This document shows, piece by piece, positions 7,093-15,281 of a stretch of 48,048 nucleotides of DNA. Made by a program: the position numbers and the translations under genes. Position 1 is the stretch's first letter. The number at the start of each line of letters is the position of its first letter. The notes beneath the pieces were generated by a model. It did no database searches and was not told the origin of the DNA. It was given only the letters and a program-made list of their open reading frames with translations. The DNA is from an uncultured Phycisphaerae bacterium (lineage in GTDB: Bacteria; Planctomycetota; Phycisphaerae; UBA1845; Fen-1342), in NCBI GenBank assembly GCA_937928595.1, contig CALGJV010000028.1, forward strand, positions 1-48,048, read 5' to 3'.

Positions 7093-9177
7093 TTACCCCA
7101 CGCTCTCCAGCCGCGCGGCGGCCCGTCGCAGTTGCTGCGCCAGCAATTCAAGCTCGTACGCCAGCCGACCAGCGTCCGCCCGTACGATCGCGCCCGTGAC
7201 ACCCGGCAGCGTCCAGCCCGCGTAGCCCGAGAGCGGGTTCACGCCGAACACGAGGTTGCGGTGGAACGGATCCGCCAGCGGATCCGGCCGCGCGTCCGGA
7301 GGCCGGGTCAGCAACGGCTCGACGCTCCGCAGGGCGGCGTGCGCGCGGCGCCGCGCGTCCTCCGGCGCTGCGTCCCAGTTCGTGGCCCGAACCCGCTCGG
7401 TCGCCGACTCCGCCGCCGCCGTGAACCCCGCGACCGCGGCTGCGAGCTCGTCGAACGGTGCGCCGGCCAGTGCCTCGACCTTCCCGGCCTGCTCACGGGC
7501 CGCCTGGACGGCAGTGGCGACGACCCGCGCGTACTCGGCGTAATCCAAGGGGGCGACCCACGCGTTGCCCAGCCGCAGGGCCAGCGCCGCCGTCACGGTT
7601 GCGGCGGCCCGCTGGCGGTGGGCCCCCGGATCGGCCTGTGCTTCGAGGAAGTGCAGCGTGTCGTACGCCGAGTGGTAGTTGCCCCAGCGGCCGTAGAACC
7701 CGCAGTCGATGGCGGGGAGACCGAGGTGCAACAGGAAGCCCTCGTGGTCGGAGCCGCCGCCCGGCACGCCCACGACCGGCTCGTCGGACGCAGCGGCGGG
7801 GGCAGAGCTCGGGCCCGCGCCTTCGCCCGGCCGCCGCGGCGGGCCGCCGGAGGCCCGAGCGCGCCAGGCGTCGTAGATGGAAGTGCCCACGGGCCCGCCG
7901 GGCTCGGCCACGCCGCGGGTCACGTCGCGCACCACGCCGGCCAGCGACGGGCTGGCACTGGCGCCGAACTCGGGTCCGCAGACCGCGATGTCCTGGTTGA
8001 TGTACGCGACGACCCGGGCACCAAGCTCGGCCGCGTGCTCCTCGATCCACTCCGTTGAGCCGATGAGGCCCCATTCCTCGGCATCCCAGGTGGCGAACAC
8101 GAGACTGCGGCGCGGCGGCTGCCCGGCCCGGGCCAGCTCCGCACACACGCGGGCGGCCTCGAGCACGCTGGCCACGCCCGACACGTTGTCCACCGCGCCG
8201 CAGCACCACGCGTCGCGGTGTCCGCCGATCACGATCCACTCGTCCGGGTCCGTGCGGCCGGGGAACCGTCCAAACGTGTTGACGATCGTGCGCAACGCCC
8301 CGTCGTGCGCGACCCGCAGCCGCACCTCGACCGGCCCGGGCCCGACGTGGTAGCGCCACGGCAGCGCCCCCTGCCACTCCTGCGGCACCTCCGGCCCGCG
8401 CAGGTCGCGGAGCAGCTCCGCTGCCTCCGCGGCCGCCAGCGGCAGGCTCGGAATGCGCGGCAGTGCGGGCGACTCGGCGGGCGGGATGCGCGCGACACCC
8501 GGGCGCGAGACGCGGCCCGGCGCGGTCGGGTCGCCGGTGCGCGTGTTGAGGCTGCCGCGCTGAAGTCCGCCCGCCGGGCGCATCGGGCCGGTCGGGAACG
8601 GGTCGCCGCGGAAATAGCCGTCGTCCTGGGGGTCGCTGTACAGCAGGCAACCGATTGCCCCGCGTCGCTGTACGTTCTGCACCTTGAGCCCGCGGAACAG
8701 CTCGCCGTAGCGCGCCAGGGCGATGCGGCCGGCCAGGTCGACGCCCAGTTCCGCCAACCGGTCGAGGTCCTCCTCGCGCGCGTAGTTCACGTACACGAGC
8801 GGACCGCGCACGTCGCCCGCCGCGGCGTAGCCGTGCCAGGCCGGCCACTGCGTCGTGTCGCCGCTCTCGGGGGCCTCCGGTAGCACCGGCTCGCGCAGCG
8901 CCAGCGGCCGCGCCGGCGGCGTGAGGCGCTCGACGACCGCCTCGACGGGATGCGGCAGGTACACTTCGTATTCCGCCGTTTCGACGGCGAGCCCCCAGTC
9001 CCGCATCTGCGCGAGCACGTATTCGGCGGTGGCGGCCTGGGCCGGGGTGCCGGCGACGTGCGGCCGGGCCGCGAGCGCCCGCGTCAGCGCCCCCACGGAC
9101 TCGCCGCGGACGAGTTCGGTCAGACGCTGTTCCAGTGCCCGTTGGGCGGCGGCGGAACGGGGGCCGTATCCGAGCAT
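7093..9177 (-). CDS. M28 family zinc aminopeptidase/carboxypeptidase, glutamate carboxypeptidase II type
   Basis: 694 residues with the three-part layout of the M28B group (PSMA/NAALADase, transferrin-receptor-like): a PA domain around residues 100-260, the zinc peptidase domain from about 295 with ligands H320 (GGHRDAW), D330 (AVDN), E367-E368 (DAEEWG, general base and zinc), D396 (INQD) and a later His in NYHSAYDT, and a helical dimerisation domain at the C-terminal end. It should trim peptides or acyl-amino acids. Human relatives are type II membrane proteins, but here ATG 9177 starts directly at the mature-like sequence with no signal or anchor, suggesting a cytoplasmic enzyme unless the true start is further upstream. 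The ribosome site is weak. A Pro/Ala/Gly-rich insert lies near residues 430-460. Confidence 0.9.
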   Translation of the reverse strand: MLGYGPRSAAAQRALEQRLTELVRGESVGALTRALAARPHVAGTPAQAATAEYVLAQMRDWGLAVETAEYEVYLPHPVEAVVERLTPPARPLALREPVLPEAPESGDTTQWPAWHGYAAAGDVRGPLVYVNYAREEDLDRLAELGVDLAGRIALARYGELFRGLKVQNVQRRGAIGCLLYSDPQDDGYFRGDPFPTGPMRPAGGLQRGSLNTRTGDPTAPGRVSRPGVARIPPAESPALPRIPSLPLAAAEAAELLRDLRGPEVPQEWQGALPWRYHVGPGPVEVRLRVAHDGALRTIVNTFGRFPGRTDPDEWIVIGGHRDAWCCGAVDNVSGVASVLEAARVCAELARAGQPPRRSLVFATWDAEEWGLIGSTEWIEEHAAELGARVVAYINQDIAVCGPEFGASASPSLAGVVRDVTRGVAEPGGPVGTSIYDAWRARASGGPPRRPGEGAGPSSAPAAASDEPVVGVPGGGSDHEGFLLHLGLPAIDCGFYGRWGNYHSAYDTLHFLEAQADPGAHRQRAAATVTAALALRLGNAWVAPLDYAEYARVVATAVQAAREQAGKVEALAGAPFDELAAAVAGFTAAAESATERVRATNWDAAPEDARRRAHAALRSVEPLLTRPPDARPDPLADPFHRNLVFGVNPLSGYAGWTLPGVTGAIVRADAGRLAYELELLAQQLRRAAARLESVG

Positions 9178-9328
9178 GGTGGTCTCGCGCGAGGTCTTGG
9201 GCGCGGCGGCGCCGCGTGCGGAGCATAGCGGGCCGGCCTCGCCCCGCAAACGACGGCGGACGTGCCCGCGAAGGAGCACGCCCGCGTCGTGGTGAGCGTA
9301 CAACGTGGTTTCGTGGCCGGCGCGGCCG

Positions 9329-11170
9329 CTAGCGCACGATCGGAACCGTCGGCATGAAGCAGCCGACGCGCTCCTCCTGCAGCAGCGTGAGCTGGGTCAG
9401 CGCCCGACGGAGCTCCCGCAGTTGCGCGGGCGCGAGGCGACCAAGCACCGGCAGCGCCGCGCGGAGCAGCGGATCACGTGCCACGGCGGTCCGCACCTCG
9501 AACTCGTCCTCGCCGTCCCTCTTGGCCAGCTTGCCGAGGACTTGGAGCAACTGCCCGAGATCCGAGGGCTTGGGCAGGACGTAGACCTCGTAGGTCTTGC
9601 CGAGATTGGCTTTCGCGGCGGCCAGGTCGAGCGCTTCGCCCAGACCGCCGAGCTGGTCGACGAGCCCGAGCTCGAGGGCCTGCTGTCCGGTGTAGACGCG
9701 GCCGCCGGCGATCTGCTCGAGGTCCTTCTGGATGCGGTCGCCGCGCGATTGGATTACGCGACTCTTGAACTGCACGTACACATCGTCGAGGGACTTCGTC
9801 ATCGCGGCGCGCTCCTCGTCGGTCCAGCGCCGCGTCGAGGACATCAGGCCGGCCCGCGCCCCGCGCGCGAACGTCGTGGTGCTGATGCCAAGCTTGTCTT
9901 CGAACAGGCCCTTCAGCACGAGCTTGCCACCGATCACGCCGATCGAGCCGGTGATGGTGGAAGGTTCGGCGAAGATCGTCTGACCGGGGACGGCCACGTA
10001 GTAGCCGCCGCTGCCGGCGACGCCGCCCATGCTGACGATCAGCGGCTTGACCGCGGCGCAGCGCGTGGCCGCTTCCCAGATGATGTCGCTGGCGAGGGCC
10101 GAGCCGCCGGGCGAGTCGACCCGCACGACCACGGCCTTGATCTTGTCGTCTTCGCGGGCCTTCTCGAAGGCGGCCCGCAGCGTGGTGCTGCCGGCGCTGG
10201 GCTCGCCGCTCATATTGAACGGGTTGTCCTCGCTCGGGCCGGTGACGATGGCGCCCTCGATGTAGATCAGGCCGAGGCCGGGCGCGGTGGGCTCCGCCAC
10301 ACCCTCGAGCAGCTTCGAGAAGATCTCGAAGAACGCGAACGGGTTGCTCGTGTCGAGCCTCTCTTCCGGCTCACGCTCGTATTTCTTTACCACCTTGACG
10401 TCGGCGCCGAACTCCCGACGAACCCGCTCGGTGAAGCTCGCAAACGAGCCCACGGCATCCACGAGCTTGCCCTCGAGCGCGTCGGCGGCGGAGAGCGGCG
10501 CGCGATCCACCAGCCGGCGCACCTCGTCCGCGGGCAGCTTGCGCCCTTGCGCGATCAGGCGGATCCAACGGTCGTACAGACCGTCGAGCAGCCAGTTGAT
10601 GTTCTCGGCGGCTTCCGGGCTGGGGGCCGTGCGCGTAAATGGCTCCAGCGCGCTCTTGTAGGCCCCGCAGTGGAGCATGTCCATCTCGATGCCCAGCTTG
10701 TCCATCAGCCCCTTGAAATACATCAGCTCGGCCTGGAGCCCGATGATCCCGAGCTCGCTGTTCTCGGCCAGCGTGATGTGGTCGGCGGCGCACGCCAGCG
10801 CGTAGGTGCCGTTGCCGGCCTCGTCGAGGTAGCAGAACACCGGCTTGCCCTTGGCTCGGAAGGTTTGCAGCGCGCGGATCATCTCCTCGATCTGGGCGAG
10901 GTTCGCCTCCGGGTTCTCAATGATCAGCAATAAGCCCGCGATCTCGCGGTCGGCCGCCGCGCGCCGCACGGTCGTCACCCACTCGCGCAGATTGGAAACC
11001 TGCTGGTTCTCGAACATGGCCATCAGGCCCGCCGCGCCGGCCGGGCTCTCGGTCAGGCTGCCGTCCACACGCAGCCGCAGGACCGTCTTGGCCGCCAGCG
11101 TCTCCTGCGCCAGCAGCAGCCCGAGCAGCAGCAGCCCACCACCCGTCAGTACCCGCCTCGTCTTCCACAT
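9329..11170 (-). CDS. sppA: Signal peptide peptidase SppA, long (67K) type
   Basis: 613 residues, the length of the duplicated Gram-negative form. A membrane anchor spans about residues 8-27; two ClpP/crotonase-like halves follow. The Ser/Lys dyad is split between them as in E. coli: K172 in GAYKSALEPF in the first half and S387 in GVAGSGGYY in the second. The enzyme degrades signal peptides left in the membrane after cleavage and sits at the outer face of the inner membrane as a tetramer. AGGAG lies 9 bases before the ATG. A minus-strand -10 like TATACT occurs at 11235-11240 but I see no matching -35. The gene is flanked by the M28 peptidase and a glycosyltransferase on the same strand with gaps of 151 and 132 bp, so it may be its own unit. 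Confidence 0.95.
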   Translation of the reverse strand: MWKTRRVLTGGGLLLLGLLLAQETLAAKTVLRLRVDGSLTESPAGAAGLMAMFENQQVSNLREWVTTVRRAAADREIAGLLLIIENPEANLAQIEEMIRALQTFRAKGKPVFCYLDEAGNGTYALACAADHITLAENSELGIIGLQAELMYFKGLMDKLGIEMDMLHCGAYKSALEPFTRTAPSPEAAENINWLLDGLYDRWIRLIAQGRKLPADEVRRLVDRAPLSAADALEGKLVDAVGSFASFTERVRREFGADVKVVKKYEREPEERLDTSNPFAFFEIFSKLLEGVAEPTAPGLGLIYIEGAIVTGPSEDNPFNMSGEPSAGSTTLRAAFEKAREDDKIKAVVVRVDSPGGSALASDIIWEAATRCAAVKPLIVSMGGVAGSGGYYVAVPGQTIFAEPSTITGSIGVIGGKLVLKGLFEDKLGISTTTFARGARAGLMSSTRRWTDEERAAMTKSLDDVYVQFKSRVIQSRGDRIQKDLEQIAGGRVYTGQQALELGLVDQLGGLGEALDLAAAKANLGKTYEVYVLPKPSDLGQLLQVLGKLAKRDGEDEFEVRTAVARDPLLRAALPVLGRLAPAQLRELRRALTQLTLLQEERVGCFMPTVPIVR

Positions 11171-11302
11171 GCGTTCGTCTCCTGGAGGCGCGGCCCGGCG
11201 CGCCCGTGTGCGCTGCGAACCGCACTTCTCCCGAAGTATAAAACGCGGGCACCTCCGTGGGTGTCGGGCTTTGTCGAAAGTTGTCTCAGGCGGGCCGCGG
11301 CG

Positions 11303-12457
11303 TCAGTCCGCGCGGCCCAGGGCCTGTGCCAGTAGGCCCCGCATGTCGCGCAGGAAGCGCCGTCGTCCGAACGCCTCCGCGTGCTCCCGCATGACCGCGG
11401 GGTTCCAGTCGCGCGCCAGAACGCTTTGCAGAGCGGAGACGAACGCATCGACGGTCTGCGCGGGGACCAGCGCGCCGGTGACGTCGGGCACGACCGTCTC
11501 CGTCGCGCCGCCGACGCCGTAGGCCACGACCGGGCAGCCCTGGGCCATGGCCTCGACCGGCACGAGGCCGAAGTCCTCCTCCCCCGGGAACAGCAGCGCC
11601 GCCGCGCGGCGATAGCAGTTCAGGATCGTTTCATCCGGTTGCCACCCCAGCCACGTCACGTCGCCCGGAGCGCCCGCCCGCAGCCGCGCGACGTCGGGAC
11701 CCTCCCCGATCACCACCAGCGGCCGCCGCAGCGCCGCCGCCGCCGCGACCGCCAGATCCAGCCGTTTGTACGGCACGTGGTATCCCACGCACAGCAGGAA
11801 ATCCTCGCGGCGCCGCGGACGCACGCCGCGGGCGTCCGGCAGATCCACCGGCGGATGCACCACCCGCGCATCGCGCCCGTAGTGCCGGCGCACGCGCTCC
11901 GCGACATGTCGCGAGTTCGCCACGAACACATCCACCCGCTGCGCGGCGGCGCGGTCGGCTGCGCGCAGCCGCGCGCAGACCGCGGGCCAAAGCGGCCGCA
12001 GCGGCGCGGGCAACGTCCGTCCGTACTCGTCGGCGAGGTCCCAGACGTAACGCATTGGGGAGTGGCAGTAACAGACCACCCGGCTGCGGGCGTCCGGCGT
12101 CATTGCCTTGGCCAGGGCGGCGTCCGAGCAGACGACCAGGTCAACCGGCGGCAGTCGCAGGCGCCGCGCCGCGACGGGCATCAGCGGCAGCAGCTTCGGA
12201 TAGTGCCGGCGCGCGCCGGGCAGGCGCTGCAGCCAAGAGGTGTGAACCGGACGGCGCGCGAGCGGCCAGTCGCCCAGCCCGGCCGGATCGTGCACGAGGG
12301 TGAAAATGGGGCCGTCCCGCACCAGCTCGCCCAGCGCCTCCAGCACCCGCTCTCCGCCGCGGCGCCGCACGAGCCAGTGGTGCGTCAGCACGGCCGAACA
12401 GGGCAGCGGCGCCAGCTCCTCGTCCGGGGGAGGCGGGGGCTCGGTCCGGCGCATCAT
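11303..12457 (-). CDS. Glycosyltransferase family 4 (GT-B fold)
   Basis: 384 residues. The C-terminal half carries the GT1/GT4 hallmarks: VGYHVPYKRLDLAVAAAAAL, VIGEGPDVARL, WLGWQPDE, and the donor-binding E-x7-E block FPGEEDFGLVPVEAMAQG. The N-terminal half has HHWLVRRRGGERVLEAL, typical of GTs that act on polyprenyl-linked or cell-surface glycans. It is a cytoplasmic or inner-face enzyme transferring an activated sugar with retention of configuration; donor and acceptor cannot be read. The CYCHSPMRYVWDL segment is frequent in mannosyltransferase-like family members, which fits with manA elsewhere in the window but proves nothing. Two adjacent ATGs exist (12457, 12454) with no clear SD. A secreted protein gene lies 36 bp upstream on the same strand, so the two are probably co-transcribed. 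Confidence 0.9.
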   Translation of the reverse strand: MMRRTEPPPPPDEELAPLPCSAVLTHHWLVRRRGGERVLEALGELVRDGPIFTLVHDPAGLGDWPLARRPVHTSWLQRLPGARRHYPKLLPLMPVAARRLRLPPVDLVVCSDAALAKAMTPDARSRVVCYCHSPMRYVWDLADEYGRTLPAPLRPLWPAVCARLRAADRAAAQRVDVFVANSRHVAERVRRHYGRDARVVHPPVDLPDARGVRPRRREDFLLCVGYHVPYKRLDLAVAAAAALRRPLVVIGEGPDVARLRAGAPGDVTWLGWQPDETILNCYRRAAALLFPGEEDFGLVPVEAMAQGCPVVAYGVGGATETVVPDVTGALVPAQTVDAFVSALQSVLARDWNPAVMREHAEAFGRRRFLRDMRGLLAQALGRAD

Positions 12458-12493
12458 GGGCGGTGGGTGCCGCGCGGTTCGCGGGCCCGGCGA

Positions 12494-13063
12494 CTACTCC
12501 AGCGGGTCCTTGTCGCGGATGACCTCGAAGTCGACGCGGAAGCCGCCGGGCGCATCCGGGTCCTCCACGAACTTGAAGATGAGCTGATCGCCGCAACTGA
12601 AGTCGATTCCCAACAGCACTTCGCGCCCGAGCGCGGTGCCCGCCGTCGGTAGCGACGCGGCCGGCTCGTCTCCGGACGGCGCGCTCGAGAAATGCACGAC
12701 TTCATCAAACAGGTTGGGGTCGAACGTCGCGAGGTTCTCGTCAGCGCGGGCGTCGATGACCCGCTTCACGAAATCCGCCCCCGCCACCGCGATGTTGCGG
12801 CGGCAGAGGATGGAAACGGGCGCGTTGGTCGTGAACGCATCGACCCGCGCCTGCTGGAGCGTGACGGGCCCCGGCGAACGGTCCCAGGCGTCGTACGAGC
12901 CGAACGAGAACGCCGCTCGCGCGTTGGTCGTGTTGATGAACACCACCGAGACGTTTCCGGTTTTCTCCTTGGTCAGGTTGCGAAACGTCACCCCCGAACA
13001 GCTCAGCGGTCCCAGCACCACGAGGCCGCTTGCCAGCACCAAGACAATCGCCGCTCGCTTCAT
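12494..13063 (-). CDS. Secreted or lipid-anchored protein of unknown function
   Basis: 189 residues. An N-terminal signal (MKRAAIVLVLASGL) ends at LGPLSCSGV; the cysteine could be lipidated, though Pro at -3 is not standard for a lipobox. The mature part contains SVVFINTTNARAAFSFG, then a beta-rich body with DEVVHFSS and a C-terminal FSCGDQLIFKFVEDPD. I do not recognise a domain. Start chosen by AGGAG about 12 bases before ATG 13063; the longer frame that continues to 14854 is only the antisense of the divergent gene. It is divergent from the Ig-repeat protein (285-bp shared control region) and precedes a glycosyltransferase, suggesting an envelope role, which is inference. Confidence 0.75.
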   Translation of the reverse strand: MKRAAIVLVLASGLVVLGPLSCSGVTFRNLTKEKTGNVSVVFINTTNARAAFSFGSYDAWDRSPGPVTLQQARVDAFTTNAPVSILCRRNIAVAGADFVKRVIDARADENLATFDPNLFDEVVHFSSAPSGDEPAASLPTAGTALGREVLLGIDFSCGDQLIFKFVEDPDAPGGFRVDFEVIRDKDPLE

Positions 13064-13348
13064 GTGGACACCTGACTCCTGGCGCACCGCGTGACCGGCG
13101 GCCGCGACCGGCTCCGCCCACCGGCCGGACCGCAACCCCGTCGCTCGGCGAATCTTACCGGCCGCCCGGGTGCCCGGCCATATCGTCGGCCCCGGCGGCT
13201 TGACCGGCCCGGCCGCCGGCGAATAATGCTCCCGGGCGATTCCGGCCGAACTGCCGGCCGCCTGCTGGACCGGACGGAAGCACCGGGCCGATAAGGTTAT
13301 CGGCGACCTGGGCGCCAGAATCTCAGTGGGCACGTGAGGTTCACCGCG

Positions 13349-14827
13349 ATGCGAACCGCTGCACTCATTCTGCTTGGACTGGGTCTCGCGCTGGCGGGGG
13401 GCACCTGCTTGCCGCTGGTGGATAACACCGCCCGGGAACCTCGCCAGGGGACCAAACTGATCGTGGCGCTGACTTCGCCGGACGCGGCGCGCACGGTGCG
13501 GCAGGGGGACACGGTCGCGATCGCCTGGACGTTTTCGAATCTTACGGGCGGCAGCGGGAACGTGACGGTCGTGGCGGAATCGCGCACGAACCTGTCGCGG
13601 ACGACGCTGACGTCCGGGGCGGCGTCCACGACGAGTGGCCGCGGTGCGTACACCTGGGACACCGCCGGCTTCGAGGGGCCCTATGCGATCATCGCGACGA
13701 TCAGCGGAGGCGGGCTGGAGTACTCGACGACGAGCGTGGGCCTGGTGACGGTCGACGCACCGCCGAAGTTCGCGTTCGAGGCGCCGACGGAAGACGTCGA
13801 GTTCACGCCGAGCGAAAGCGACGAGCTCGCGATCCGGTACACCGGCAGCGACAACGAGAGCGGGAAGGTCAAGCTCGGGCTCGACGTCGATACGAACCAC
13901 CGCAACGAGAACGAGATCATCATCAACGAGGCAGACCTGCCGACGAAACCCGAGCAGAAGACGTTCTACTGGAACGGCAAGTCGAAGTCCGGCGAGATCG
14001 TCGCGGCCGAAACGTACTACTTGTTCGCGCGGCTCGAGGACGCCCGCAACGATCCGACGTTCGTGGACGCCGTGGCCCGCATCAAGGTGCTGGAGGCGCC
14101 GGCCACCGGGGCGGCCGTGACCAAGCCGGATGAGGACGCCAACTTCCTGACGACCGATGCGACGTTCCGGATCGAGTATCGCATCGACGACGAAGACAAC
14201 GACGTGCTCGTCGACGTGAAAATCGACACGGACGACAACCACACGAACGGAAACGAGATCACGATCCTGTCGCAGCAGTTCGTGGCGAAGGACACCGAAC
14301 CGCCGCCGTTCGACTGGGACGGCAACGACACGCACGATCCGCCGGCCGCCGTGCCGACCGGTATTTACCGGCCGTTCATCGTGATCAGCCGGGAAACGGG
14401 CAATCCGCAGACGATCCGGGCCGACGGGCTGATCTTCCGCCGCGACACGGAGAACCAGCCGCTGATCGGTTTGATCGAACCCACCTCGGTTCGCACGCTT
14501 AACCCGGGTGAGTATCTGCTGATCAAGTGGCGGGACGACGACCCGGACGGCGATGCCGACGAGGCCCAGTCCGCGAAGATCAAGGTCGTCATCGATGAGG
14601 ACGGCGACCCGGCGACCACGGGCGACCAGAAAGTCATCCTCACGGATCGCAATGCCGCCGGTGACGGCGTGCGGGACACGTTCCAATGGTCCGTGAACGC
14701 GACCGGATTGGACCTCGGCAAGATCTACTACATCATCGCGTACATCGACAAAGACGGCGTGGACCCGCCGGATTCTTGGTCGGTGGCCGGTGGTCGCCTG
14801 ATCATCCGCGATCCGACGAATCCGTAA
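13349..14827 (+). CDS. Secreted protein with four Ig-like repeats and calcium-like Asp motifs
   Basis: 492 residues. A signal peptide covers about residues 1-22 (ALILLGLGLALAGGTC). The rest is four repeats of roughly 100 residues, each ending in an F/Y-x-W strand and a Y-x-x-x-A-x-I strand (AYTWDTAG, FYWNGKS, FDWDGND, FQWSVNA). The last three share an acidic loop such as LDVDTNHRNENEI, KIDTDDNHTNGNEI and IDEDGDPATTGDQ, which looks like a Ca2+-binding site. Overall it resembles bacterial Ig-like surface or filament proteins; there is no PEP-CTERM tail or anchor, so it may be released. ATG 13349 has GAGG 10 bases upstream; GTG 13334 lacks an SD. A strong terminator follows. Function unknown. 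Confidence 0.82.
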   Translation: MRTAALILLGLGLALAGGTCLPLVDNTAREPRQGTKLIVALTSPDAARTVRQGDTVAIAWTFSNLTGGSGNVTVVAESRTNLSRTTLTSGAASTTSGRGAYTWDTAGFEGPYAIIATISGGGLEYSTTSVGLVTVDAPPKFAFEAPTEDVEFTPSESDELAIRYTGSDNESGKVKLGLDVDTNHRNENEIIINEADLPTKPEQKTFYWNGKSKSGEIVAAETYYLFARLEDARNDPTFVDAVARIKVLEAPATGAAVTKPDEDANFLTTDATFRIEYRIDDEDNDVLVDVKIDTDDNHTNGNEITILSQQFVAKDTEPPPFDWDGNDTHDPPAAVPTGIYRPFIVISRETGNPQTIRADGLIFRRDTENQPLIGLIEPTSVRTLNPGEYLLIKWRDDDPDGDADEAQSAKIKVVIDEDGDPATTGDQKVILTDRNAAGDGVRDTFQWSVNATGLDLGKIYYIIAYIDKDGVDPPDSWSVAGGRLIIRDPTNP

Positions 14828-14858
14828 GATCCGTTTAGAAATAAGTTTATGCACTCGG

Positions 14859-14894
14859 ACCGCCCGCAGGCCCCGCTGCTGCGGGCGGTTCTTT
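14859..14894 (+). terminator. Rho-independent terminator after the Ig-repeat gene
   Basis: Perfect 11-bp stem, 14859-14869 against 14879-14889, 9-base loop, then TTCTTT. It lies 32 bp after the stop and before the feo promoter. Confidence 0.9.
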
Positions 14895-14921
14895 ATCGGG
14901 AGAGTTCCGGGGTCGGAGCAT

Positions 14922-14950
14922 TTGCACGCCGATGTGAACCGATGTATTAT
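14922..14950 (+). promoter_or_regulatory. Promoter of feoAB
   Basis: TTGCAC (14922-14927), 17-base spacer, TATTAT (14945-14950). The -10 lies in an AT-rich island that stands out in this GC-rich region. About 70 bp separate it from the feoA start. Confidence 0.65.
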
Positions 14951-14960
14951 ATATCAAACA
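14943..14960. promoter_or_regulatory. Imperfect 18-bp palindrome overlapping the feo -10 box
   Basis: TGTATTATATATCAAACA: 7 of 9 base pairs are symmetric (mismatches at positions 4/15 and 6/13). It covers the -10 box and probable start site, the usual place for a repressor operator. It does not match the classical Fur or DtxR consensus closely, so the regulator is unknown. Confidence 0.4.
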
Positions 14961-15018
14961 AGTGAGGTCACGGTCGGAATGTCCGACACCTCGCGCATCC
15001 GTTTCCGGAGCCTGCTCG

Positions 15019-15243
15019 ATGTCGTTGGCGCGTGTACCCTCGGCCACTCGCTGTCGGATCGTCGCCGTTCGGGGAGGGCACCGCATCCCGTACCGGCTGA
15101 TGGAGATGGGATTGGTGGAGGGAGCGGAGGTCGAGGTCGTGCGCCGGGCACCGCTCGGCGACCCGCTGCAAGTTCGCCTTGGCGACTATGAGCTCGCCTT
15201 GCGTGAAAGTGACGCCGAGCTCATCGATGTCACCGAGATCTGA
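15019..15243 (+). CDS. feoA: Ferrous iron transport protein A
   Basis: 74 residues with an SH3-like fold; the FeoA signature YRLMEMGLVEGAEVEVVRR and the closing LRESDAELIDV are clear. FeoA is a small cytoplasmic protein thought to regulate or support FeoB-driven Fe2+ import. The frame extends upstream to 14962 but ATG 15019 has GGAG 9 bases before it and starts at the family-typical position. feoB begins 38 bp later, so the two form an operon behind the promoter and palindrome at 14922-14960; no feoC is present. Confidence 0.93.
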   Translation: MSLARVPSATRCRIVAVRGGHRIPYRLMEMGLVEGAEVEVVRRAPLGDPLQVRLGDYELALRESDAELIDVTEI

Positions 15244-15281
15244 CGCCGACCTCGGCCTCCCACCCCGGAGACTCTCCCGCT

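Noticed and set aside
12494-14854. A single 786-codon minus-strand frame covering the lipoprotein and the antisense of the Ig-repeat gene
   Set aside because: Only the last 190 codons have a ribosome site, signal peptide and normal composition; the rest is the GC-driven antisense of a well-supported gene with clear repeats.
14943-14960. Classical Fur box
   Set aside because: The palindrome does not match the GATAATGATAATCATTATC consensus well enough; kept only as an operator candidate.
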